Part shown: piece after piece, positions 31,843 through 43,197 of the stretch
Numbering within the stretch: the first letter of the stretch is position 1
Layout: each line of letters starts with the position of its first letter
DNA from: Mastigamoeba balamuthi
Lineage: Eukaryota > Evosea > Mastigamoebida > Mastigamoebidae
NCBI GenBank assembly: GCA_902651635.1
Contig: CACRSC010000077.1
Span: 1 to 64,000, forward strand
Length of the DNA: 64,000 nt
Direction of reading: 5' to 3'
Made by a program: the position numbers and the translations under genes
Notes under the pieces: generated by a model
The model's database searches: none
What the model was told of the DNA's origin: nothing
What the model saw: only the letters and a program-made list of their open reading frames with translations

Positions 31843-34800
31843 ATGCACAACGACGCCAGCAGCAGCGAGCCATCGGCCTCCTCGAGCTCCTTCGCGGCGT
31901 CGTCGGTCTGGGGGGCCAACGCAGACAAAGGCACGAGACGAGATCTCTTGGCTCTCTCCTTCCTGGGGGGCATTCCCCTGGAGATCCGCTGTGCCCTCGG
32001 GCCCAGCGCCCTCGTACCCCCTCTTGCGTGCCCCTCGTGCACTGTGAATGATTCGCGACTCTGCCATCGGCAGCGCAGATGACATTGTGCGCCCGTGGCA
32101 TTGCCCTCTTCCACTATTCTCCCGACTCGCTGATGAATGCGAGGAGCTGAAAATACCCACCGAGCATCTGACAAAATGTCGACCTCGCAGCCTCCTCGAC
32201 TACCTCAACCCTCTGGTCGTCGATCCAGCGGGTCAGTTACACCATTAATTCGTGCCTTGCCACGGTCGCCAAGGGCCCTGCAATACCGAACTCTGTGTCC
32301 GCCCGATCCTGGTCGACGACGGCGGGGCACTCGTCGGTCAAGCTCACCAACTACGGCAGAGTCGTGGCCCTCACGCTCGCCCTCGAGCTGCTGCAGCTGG
32401 CCCTCGTCCCCCTCGACCTCATCCTCGAGTCCACGTCGTCGGGGCCCGGCACGGCGCAGCACAGCGTGGCGCGGGGCGTGAGGGCTGCGTGGAGCTTCGG
32501 GTCGAACACGGGAGCAGGGGCAGCGTGGGCGAGCGGGGCGGTGACGCTGGTGGCGTGGGTGGTGCCGTTCGGGTGGGCGATGCACGCTGCGAGCGTGGGG
32601 AGCGCGACGGGGGACGTGGCGGCAGCACGGGTGGTGGCTGTGGGGTCGCTGGCTCTGCGGCTGCTGGTGATGCCCGCCACAGCCACCGCTGCCTGCATGC
32701 ACACCCGCGGCGGAGTGGCCAACCACATTGCTGCTGTGTTCGCCGAGGCCATTGTGGTTCCCATTGCCTTCTACTGCGCATTGTTGTGAGTTCTCTCCTG
32801 AGCCATCTCTCCTCTGACTCAGTTGTCCGCAGCCATTTCGAGTTGTTTCCCAGGGACTGCGTCTTCGCGCAGGGGAACGGAAGGATGAAAGCACTGTTGA
32901 TGGTTCTGAAATTCGCCATCGGGGCACTGCAGGCGGTGCGGCTTGTGAGTGCCCAGTGGTACGCCGTGTCATTGCTCGTGATCTACGCCTTTGTTGCTCT
33001 TCAATGTACCGCCATCATGACAAATGCACAAAGTTGACACATACTGTCTGACACACTCTCGCAGACTGGATGTTCCTCCCGTACTACCGCTGGTGGGCCA
33101 ACGCGCTCCACATTTCGGTTCTTGCAGCATCGGCATTCGGATCGGCAGTCTCCGTTGCCGACGAAGCCTCTGGGAGGCACATTCCCACACTGATAGCGTT
33201 CTGCGTTGGTGCCATTCCAGTCGCCCTTATCGCAGCGGGGGCGACTTTGGCCAGGACTAGGCGAATGAGCAATAAGGTATACAAGGGAATCGCGGAATCA
33301 AAGCCATGGGAAATCGAGATTGCTGTCCGCCAGTGCTTCCCTCGCTGCATTTCCGCAGGAGATCTGTCTGTAGCCGTAATCAACCACCTCGAGGAGGCGA
33401 AGCTGAAGTTCCCTAATAGTTACAACATACCACTTGTTCACGGCATCGCGAACCTGTGAGTATGCTCTTGAACAGCATCAACACTTACGCATCGCTCAGA
33501 GAACTGGGCAACGACCCTCGCGCAATGGCACGAGAGATAAAGGAGGCCAAGCGGATGGACCACTGGATAGATGTAGACTTCGTTGTTAACAGCCTGCTGC
33601 AGCACTACACGGACATTACGGTATCTGCTGGCCGCGGGTCCAAGGCAATCGATGCCGCACTCGAGGTGGCAGACCGACACATCAAGTTCGTCTCCGTCCC
33701 TCATGATAACACATTAGTAACCCCTCGTGAGCCAGGACAGGGAAGATGTTTGCAGCTAAGTTCTGGCAGAAGCTTCTGCAGAGCCGCGGCGACACGGCAG
33801 ACACGGGGTCGATGATGCAGCTGGCAGACTCGTTCGGGACATGTGAACGAGCTGCGTACAACGTGCTGTCTGGCCTGCTTACGAGATTCCCGAACTCATT
33901 CAAGTATACGCCCTCACGATCACTGACTACTGACTCACGTTCCTTCAGGGTTCTTAGAAAGTACGCGCGGTACATGGACGAACTACGGGTAGGCTCCAAT
34001 ATTGTTGCGATTCGGGTTGACTCACCGACGGGTGCAGAACGATAAGGAGGCATCTGCGAGGGCACTCCTGTTGGCCGACCAGTGCGAGGAGAGCGACTCC
34101 CACAAATACTCCAAGCACGCCAACAAGAGCGTCAAGATCGAGTGTGGCATCGATCACTCGAGGTGGCCTCTTGCCTCCGTCATCGCCTCCGACTCACCTG
34201 CTTCCGATGTCACAGCGTGCGAGTAATCGACATCGGGAGTGACAACGAGGGAGAGGAGTCGGAGATGGCGCAGTCCTCTCGGTCGGGTGTCGCCACCAGC
34301 ACAGGGGCCAGCAGCATCAAGTCCTCGGCCTCTGCAGCCAACGACGACGTCGCCCACGTCCGAGCAGTGCGTAACCGCATCGAGTCGATCAAGTACGGCA
34401 CCGCTCAGAAGCTACACGTGGCCGTAGTGGTAGCCCTGCTGCTGGTGGGCACTTGCCTGACGCTCGAGTACACGCTGAGCCAGCAGAACTCTGACCGGTT
34501 CAGCACGTGTGTGCGGATGATCGACACGTCAGTGGGGCTCCGCATGAACCTGTACAAGACCCTGATCGAGCTCCGAGGCCTTGACATGGACATGCGCAGC
34601 TACAACACGTCGCGGGTGCTCTCAAGGGTCTCTAAGATCCTGGGCTACTCGCAAGACTTCGAGACCCGCTTGAACAAAGCCTTAGACGGGGCTGACGTGC
34701 TGGACCCCATCGCCGAATTCTGGACCAACTACCGCCTGCCGGTCCGCATATACGTCAATGGAGAGAACTCTACGCAGTTCGACAGGGGGCGATACGTGGT

Positions 34801-37388
34801 CCAGCAGATGCCACTGTGGGACGCCGGAATCTCGCTGGTCAACCACCTGAGGGACCTGTGCTCTGCAGTCGCCGCAGACCCCGACAAAGCCGTGTGGACG
34901 CAGGGAGATGGGCTGAGGGCAGTCGAGAGCTTCCGCTACGCAATTGACAACGGGCCCAACTCTATAACCGACGCGCTCACCAAGTCGTACGACCCATTTT
35001 CCGGGGGCATCAGGAACGCAGCGCAGGCCGTGTCCGACATCTCTTTGGTGCTCTTCCCCGTGTGCATCTGCGTAGGACTGCTGACCATACTCGTTACAAA
35101 CGCCTTTATTCTGAGGAGAATCGGCCAGGAGCGCGATGCAGCAGCGTCTCTGTTCCTTAGTACACTTGACATCTCTTCCGACATCCTTTTTCAATACCCG
35201 ACAGGAGTTCCGAAGTCGACTCTGGTGAACACTTTGGAAAAGATGACATCCGACGACGACAGTACTATCGTTAAGGATACCATTGTTCAGTCCAGGCGAG
35301 AACCCTCTCTCCATTGAGAGATACCCTCTCCAGGTCTGAAGCGCATTCAGGTCCATCTCTACTACTGCGAACTTCCGAGTGCGACTGATTGCGATTCTGC
35401 TCATTCTCTCTGGCCTGTGCTCTGCCATATTCGGAATTGTCTTCACCTACACGTCGGGCCACCTGAATGACGGCATTCTCTATCGATCGCTGGGACGCCG
35501 CAGAAACTATATTCTCCAGATGGCATTCAATGCCCAGGAGCTGGCCGTCAACGACAACACAACAGGGCTACTTGAGACAAAGAGATCTCAGCTGAAAGAC
35601 ACCATCATTCCCGGCCTTTTGCTTCTCGACAGGCAGCTCAAATACGGCGACGAGAATGCCGGCATATCGCCGTATACTAGCACTAATGCCCAAGTGACCT
35701 ACACATGGTACACTGCACCGTGTCCCGACATCCTTGGCATAAGCAATTGCAGAGGGCTTAGCAATCTTCTCAGGATGTTCGTTGATACATTGATCCAGTT
35801 TTCCAATGCCCCGCCAACCAGAATCACTTTGGCAAACCCGGATCTTGTCGCCCTGATGAAGTACCAGGCAGCAACAGCTGATTGGCTGTCAAGCAACCTT
35901 GATGTGATGTTCAATCAGGGAGACGACCTGCGCAACCGGATGCTGAGCAATCTGGCGATTGTATACTGGATGTCAGTCACATGTTGCCTCGTGTCGTATG
36001 TGATACTGCGGACCTCCATTCTCAAGCTTCAGAGCGAGGTCGAAAGACTCGTGAAGATGTTGCTGTTCTTACCTATCAACGTCCTCGACACCGTCAGCAA
36101 CATCCACGACTTCCTCGAGGCAAGTACAGAGCTCACAAACTCAACAATCTCCTCAAAGGTGAGAGCACATTATTCCGATGATAATTAACTACTTTTCTAG
36201 GACTTGGAGGAGCAAACCAAGAAGATCCTGGAAGCGTGCGAGGACGCTGTCATCATCTGCGACTCCAAGGGATGCCTCCTCATGATAAATCCTGCAGCTG
36301 AGCGCCTCACGGGCTTCAGCTCGCAGGATGTCCTTGGGCTCGCCATCACAGTGGTGCTGCCAAGGGACTTTGAGTGCAACACACAGGTGCTCAGAGAGAT
36401 CGAGAGCTCGACAACACAGAGCACAGGCAAGAGGATCTCGTCGCTGGAGGTGAAGGTGAGCTGCAAGGACGAGACGACGAGGGACGCTCTGCTGTCGATG
36501 GGGAAGACGGTGGAGAGGGAGGCGGTGTCGTATGCGCTGTTCCTGCGGGACATCTCGCAGCTGAAGCAGAGGCAGGCGGAGCTGAGCGAGAAGCAGGAGG
36601 CGGCGGAGAAGCTGCTGTACAACATCCTGCCGCGGACGCTGGTGCACGAGATGGCGCAGCGGGGGATCGAGGGGAGGGAGATGACGATGGCGCGGGCGCA
36701 CGCGGGGGCGACGATCCTGTTCGCGGACATTGTGGACTTCACGCAGCTGACGGGGGGGCTGGAGGCGGACGCGGTGGTGCTGGTGCTGAACGGGCTGGTG
36801 AGCGAGTGGGACCGGCTGGCGGTGGAGCTGGGGGTGGAGAAGATCAAGACCATCGGCTCCTGCTTCATGGCCGCCGCAGGGGTGCCCCAGGAGTTCGCCG
36901 AGCACGCCGAGGCCATGATGGAGTTCGCCATCGCAATGCTGTGGGAGACCAAGGCCCGCAACAAGACCGCCCGCATCCCCCTGTCGATCCGGATCGGGGT
37001 CAACACCGGCAAGGTGGTGGCCGGGGTGCTGGGGCTGCACAAGATCGCGTTTGACCTGTGGGGCGACACAGTAAACGTGGCTGCGCGGATGCAGACGTTG
37101 TGCCCGCCCGACCGCATCCAGGTCAGCGAGGCCACATACGCAGCACTGCAGGGCAAGGGCTACACCTTCCAGGAGCGCGAGAAGGTTCTGATCAAGGGCA
37201 AGGGCGAGATGAACTGCTACGTCCTTGAGCTTCCCACCCCACCCGAGCTCGACGGCGCGGCCTCATCACTGGATACAGATGTGTTAGTGCCAGTTCGCGA
37301 TCAGAGTATCAAATGGCGGCAGAGGGCTTACATCACTCAACAACCCTCGCCGACCACAGGGTGTGATTCCACCTTGTCGACACAGTGA
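31843..37388 (+). CDS. Receptor-type adenylyl cyclase B
   Basis: Exons 31843..31930, 32191..32785, 32833..33005, 33065..33455, 33500..33685, 33736..33903, 33949..33988, 34038..34141, 34216..35159, 35205..35295, 35351..36158, 36201..37388, 1591 aa. Same domain order and the same 11 intron positions and phases as copy A; exons 3, 4, 5, 7, 11 and 12 have identical lengths in A and B. The sensor regions have diverged clearly from A, whereas exon 12 (PAS to cyclase) and exon 2 (first spans) are almost identical at the DNA level. The cyclase core has the same pattern: Lys, Asp, Asn, Arg and first metal Asp kept, second metal Asp replaced by Ser. Introns 1 (CAAAG/GCACGA) and 10 (TCCAG/GCGAGA) use GC donors. 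Only 248 nt separate it from copy C. Confidence 0.9.
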
Positions 37389-37636
37389 TCACCTGGATGA
37401 TATCTTAATAAACTGTTTGTCTCGGCGGCATGATTTCTGACACTCAACTATCGGCCTTCTTTTCTCATGGTTTTTGTAGTGGTTCAACCTCAATTCACCG
37501 TCGGCTAGGTGGAGTGAATTGAATCTACCAAACGACATCTCCCCCCCCCCCCGAGAAAATCAAAGCCAAAACGAAATACGCCAAACCCGCTAGCATTCTT
37601 CGGGGAACTCATTTTCATTGGCAACAACACACCACC

Positions 37637-40600
37637 ATGATGGCCGATGTAAACAGCAACCGCTCGTCCGTCGACTGCGATAATAACTCGCCTGCCTCGG
37701 CGTCGCTCTGGGGCTCCAGCTCAGATAAAGGCACTTCTTTCTCCCTTAATGTTGTATTTAGGTTCATCTCCTTCACCCTCTTCGAGGGACAAGCGTGTTC
37801 ACCCACCGCACCACGAGTTTGCATCCTTTGCTTCTCGAGGGGGCCCGTATGCCGAGGCGATCGCGCTTCCGCTCCCGTGCCTGCCGCTTCCCGAGATTCA
37901 AATGGAATAGCTTTAGGCTGGCCCTCTAGTCATCTCAACCATACCTTATTTTGTATTCGTGCTTTGAGGCCATTTCCCTTGATCATTCTCAAACGGCCCT
38001 TTTCCCTCCCCCAGAGTCTACCAACACCAGAGCTACGTGGTTGCTCATTCAGCGTGTCAGCTACGCCGTAAACACATCTGAGGTCGAGCTGTGCCAGGCT
38101 CCCCAGGCCGGCAGCGTTACGTCAATGCGGTCGTGGTCGACGACGGCGGGGCACTCGTTGGTCAAGCTCACCAACTACGGCAGAGTCGTGGCCCTCACGC
38201 TCGCCCTCGAGCTGCTGCAGCTGGCCCTGGTCCCCCTCGATCTCATTCTCGAGTCCACGTCGTCGGGTCCCGGCACGGCGCAGCACAGCGTGGCGCGGGG
38301 CGTGAGGGCTGCGTGGAGCTTCGGGTCGAACACGGGAGCAGGGGCAGCGTGGGCGAGCGGGGCGGTGACGCTGGTGGCGTGGGTGGCGCCGCTCTGGTGG
38401 GCAATGCACGCTGTGAGCGTGGGGAGCGCGACGGGGGACGTGGTGGCAGCACGGGTGGTGGCTGTGGGGTCGCTGGCTCTGCGGCTGCTGGTGATGCCCG
38501 CCACTGCCACTGCTGCCTGCATGCACTCCCGCGGCGGTGTGGTCGACCACGCTGCAGCCGTGTTTGCAGAGGTCTTCGTTGTTCCCATCGGACTGTACAG
38601 CTCTTTTTTGTACGAGCCTGCTCCCCGTCGCTTGACTCTGATGCCCTGAAGCCACTTCGAGATTCTGCCTAGGCGCGGACTGCTCGCTCAAGGCAATGGA
38701 AGGATTTCAGCCCTCCTGTTTTCATTGAAGTTCTCCCTGGGTGCTCTGCAGGCGCTTCGCCCAGTAAGCACACTGTGGTATGCTGCTTTCGCAACCGTTT
38801 TATTCTTAGCTGTGTCTCTGCACTGTGAGTTTGCTCCTGATGGACAGCACTAAGACACAATTCCCAGACTGGTGGTTTCTGCCGTATTACCGCCGGTGGG
38901 CAAACGCGCTGCACGCGGCAACTCTGGGAGCCGCAGCCTACGGGTTTGCCATCAGCATTGCTGCGAACCTTTCAGGAGAGAGAACCTCCCTTCTCATCGC
39001 CTTCCTGGAGGGAATTGTGCCCATCGGTCTCCTCTTTACGGGGGCGACACTCCTCAGGGCCAAGTTGCTAAAGATGATGGTGGCCAAAGGGGGTGCAGTC
39101 CCGAGGCCCATAGAGGCCGAGGCTGCTGTTCGCCTCTGCCTTCCAGCGTGTTTTTCCACAGGAGACGTTCCCGATACCCTCCTTGGATATTTGGACGCTG
39201 CTCAACTACGGTTCCCTGACAGATTCGAATTGCCATTGATCCGTTCTGTTGTCGAGCTGTGAGACTCAAGCATGCATCTTGTGTAGGCTAAAGGGCGTTG
39301 TGCAGGGAGGTTTTTTTTGATCGTCGCTCCGCGGCAGCAAGTATCGCTCAGGCCAAAAGAATGAGCCACTTCATCGACATCGACTTTGTGATGAACAGTG
39401 TGCTTCAGCGCTGCGCAGAAGCTGCCTGTTTCTCAGAGCAGTCAGCGGCCATAAGTGCGGCCCTCGAAGCTGTCGACAGGAACTCCAAGTGCGGAAGCTC
39501 CTTCACAATTTTTCAGCATTCGCTCACTGACTCGCAGGTCCGCGAGGATGTTTGCTGCCAAGTTCTGGCAGAAACTACTCCAATCACACGGCGATACAGC
39601 CGCTATGGGACCATCTATGAAGTTTGCATATTCTTTCGGGGTCTTTGAGCAGTCGGCGTTTATCATCCTTACAGGCCTTCTGGCGCGACACCCATCATCA
39701 CTCCAGTGAGTAGGAACACTGTCATGGTGCCAAATAATGACGACCTGAAATAGGGTTCTAAGGCACTACGCCAGACACATGGAGGAACTGAGAGTGCGCC
39801 CAATTATTAACTATCAAGGGGTCGTATTGATTCGTAGATTCCTCAGAACGACAGGGAAGCCGCAGCGAGAGCTCTGACAATGGCTGACCTCATCGAGGAG
39901 GAGGCAGCACAGAAGGCCACAAAGCACGCCAGGGCTATGGCAGTGACCATTGCAAATCAATACCAGAGGTGAGGATAACAAGTCTTCGAATGCTCCTAAC
40001 AGCTCCGAATTGAGCAGACCGCCAGTGCCGCAAACTGTGGATGGCGGGGGCGGAGAGCAGCATGAAGTGGTTCAATCCTGTGTATCCGGATTCACACGAA
40101 GCGTAGAAGGAAGTAGCCTTAAGTCGCCTGCATCGGCATCCAACGACGACGTCGTACAATGGAGGGCTATACACCATAAGATCGAGTCGATCAAGTACAA
40201 GTCCTCCAGAGCTCTCCACATCGCAGTCGTAGTGGTGCTGGTGCTAATTTTTGCCGTCCTGACTATTCAGTGCGTGCACACGCGCAAGAGAGCAGACAGG
40301 TTCGGCGAGTGCATACGGGTCATCGAGACGTCCGGGGGACTGCGCGAGAACACTTTCAATGGAGTTACGGAGGTCCGCGGGCTCGACCTCGACATGAGGG
40401 CCAACAACAAAAGCAAGACCTTGTCTCGTGTCGCTAAGATCAAGGGCTACGTTTCCGAGCTCGGGACACGTGTGGCCAAGGCGTTCGACAGCAAGGACTT
40501 GCTGCAGGAGATAGCCGACTTCTGGAGAGACTACCGCGTGCCCGTCTTGGTGTACGTCAACGGAGCCAACGCGACACAGTTCGAGAGTGGATCGTACCAC

Positions 40601-43178
40601 GTTGAGCAGATGCCGTTGTGGGACAGCGGCGCCTCGCTTATGCTGCATGTGCGAGAGCTCTGCTCGCAAATAGAATCGAGGCCAGACGATCCCAAGTGGA
40701 GAACAGGCGACGGCCTCAGAGCAGACGAAAACTGGCGATTTATCGTTGATAACTGCCCCGGTCCGTTTGTGCAGGCTCTGAGTGCTTCGTACGAGGCATT
40801 CCCCCGGAGTGTCAGGGAGGCAGCAGAGTCTGTGGTAGCCACCTCGACGGTCCTGCTTCCCCTGTGCATCGGAATCGCAGTGGCATCATTTAGCATTGTG
40901 CACTTTGTTCTTCTTCGGAGGATCAGCAAGGAGCGCGAGGCTGCTGCGACCCTCTTCCTCCGTGAGTGAAACCGAGATTGGAGAAAAACCCCGATAGTGA
41001 CATCCTCGCAGGCGTCCCCAAGTCGACCCTCGTGAACGAGTACGAGAAAATGGCCGATGGAGATGAGTCGGCCATTGCCACCGATTCTCTGGTACAGAAT
41101 AAGTAAGGCTTTCCCAGCGAAAAACACACTGAAATCGCTGAAATGGCCTCATCAGATCTCTGTCGACGGTTGCCCACTTCAGAATACGACTGGCGCTTGT
41201 TCTGGTGGTTCTATGTGGTTTGTGCTCGGCCATGTTCGGCCTGGTGTACACTTTCTCCAGCACTCACAAGCACGACGGCAATCTGTTCCGCGCACTGGGC
41301 CACCGCAGGAACACCGTCCTGCAAGTCGCCTATATCTCGCAGGAGCTGGCAGTGAACGACAACACAACCGGACTGTTCGAGAGCAAGAGATCGCTTCTCA
41401 AAGAAACCGTCCTGCCAGATCTGCTCGAGATTGACAGGAAGCTCAAATACGGGGACGCGGAGGCTGGAATCCCGTATGTGACCCCTGACCCGGAAATCCA
41501 TGAACTATGGCTCAACAGGCCGTGTCCGGAAAGTACTCACCTGTCCAACTGCCACGGCGCCACCGTTTTGTTTCGCATCTTCACCGACACGGCGCTGCGC
41601 TTCGCCAGTCGCCCTGCGTCAAGCATAATCTCGATCACCCGGAGCTCAGGACAATTCTGAGCCTTAAAAGGGTTACGTCTGAGTGGCTGACGGCGGGGAT
41701 GAGCCTCGAGTTCGCTCAGGGTGACGATCTGCGTGAGAACATGCTCAGGCAGCTTGTGGTAGTGTACTGCGTCTCTGCATTGCTTTGTGTTGCGTCGTAC
41801 TTGCTGCTCAGGTCCACAATAGTCAAGATGCAGCTCGAGGTCGAGAGGTTCTCCAAGATGCTGCTGTTCCTGCCCCAAAACGTTCTCAGTATCGTCAGCA
41901 ACAACTACGAATTCCTCGAGGATAACAACGGCTATGCGAACAAGGTGTGCCGGCCAAAGATGCCACACTGACCACCTATGATAGGACTTCGAGGAGCAAA
42001 CCACGAGGATCCTGGAGGCGTGCGAGGACGCTGTCATCATCTGCGACTCCAAGGGATGCCTCCTCATGATTAACCCTGCGGCGGAACGCCTCACGGGATA
42101 CTCCTCACAAGATGTGCTGGGGCTGCAACTCTCTGTGATATTGCAGCCTGGATCATTTGGCAATGAAGCAGTTCTCAAGGAGATCGGCAGTTCGAAGTCA
42201 CAGAGTTCGGGAAAGACGGTATCGTCGCTGGAAGTCAAAGTGAGCTGCAAGGACGAGAAGACGAGGGACGCTCTGCTGTCGATGGGGAAGACGGTGGAGA
42301 GGGAGGCGGTGTCGTATGCGCTGTTCCTGCGGGACATCTCGCAGCTGAAGCAGAGGCAGGCGGAGCTGAGCGAGAAGCAGGAGGCGGCGGAGAAGCTGCT
42401 GTACAACATCCTGCCGCGGACGCTGGTGCACGAGATGGCGCAGCGGGGGATCGAGGGGAGGGAGATGACGATGGCGCGGGCGCACGCGGGGGCGACGATC
42501 CTGTTCGCGGACATTGTGGACTTCACGCAGCTGACGGGGGGGCTGGAGGCGGACGCGGTGGTGCTGGTGCTGAACGGGCTGGTGAGCGAGTGGGACCGGC
42601 TGGCGGTGGAGCTGGGGGTGGAGAAGATCAAGACCATCGGCTCCTGCTTCATGGCCGCCGCAGGGGTGCCCCAGGAGTTCGCCGAGCACGCAGAGGCCAT
42701 GATGGAGTTCGCCATCGCAATGCTCTGGCACATTACAGCACGCAACAAGACAGCCCGCATCCCCCTGTCGATCCGGATCGGGGTCAACAGCGGCAAGGTG
42801 GTGGCCGGGGTGCTGGGGCTGCACAAGATCGCGTTTGACCTGTGGGGCGACACAGTCAACGTGGCCGCGCGGATGCAGACGTCGTGCCCGCCCGACCGCA
42901 TCCAGGTCAGCGAGGCCACCTTCGCAGCGCTGCAGGGCAAGGGCTACACCTTCCAGGAGCGCGAGAAGGTTCTGATCAAGGGCAAGGGCGAGATGAACTG
43001 CTATGTCCTCGACCTCCCTGCTCCGGAGTTCGACGGTGTGTCATCGCAGGGGACTGAAATGGCAGTGCCAGTGCGCGAAGAGAGTCTCAAGTGGCGCCAG
43101 AGGGCTTCCCAGCAGATGCTGGAGCAGCCAGGACAGACGATCGCCTGCGACGTTACGTCGACCAGTGACGACGTGTAA
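37637..43178 (+). CDS. Receptor-type adenylyl cyclase C, with apparent frameshift
   Basis: Exons 37637..37730, 38015..38609, 38652..38824, 38868..39258, 39306..39488, 39538..39705, 39754..39793, 39847..39968, 40003..40961, 41012..41102, 41156..41944, 41985..43178. Architecture as A and B, about 1600 codons. Exon 11 is 789 nt rather than 808: the reading frame changes around 41628-41632, between RPASSI and LDHPELRTIL, and the two frames align on either side with A and B, so one base seems missing (or two extra). No intron explains it. The copy is therefore a recent pseudogene or contains a sequence error. The catalytic exon is intact and near-identical to A and B. Intron 1 uses a GC donor (TAAAG/GCACTT); intron 8 is only 34 nt. 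MMAD offers two adjacent start codons. Confidence 0.85.
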
Positions 43179-43197
43179 AGTTGAATTGCTTCAGTTG

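Noticed and set aside
41537-42940. Long minus-strand open frames antisense to the cyclase catalytic exons (also 26961-28193 and 36197-37156)
   Set aside because: They occur in all three homogenised copies because the G-ending codons leave few antisense stops. There is no independent coding signal.
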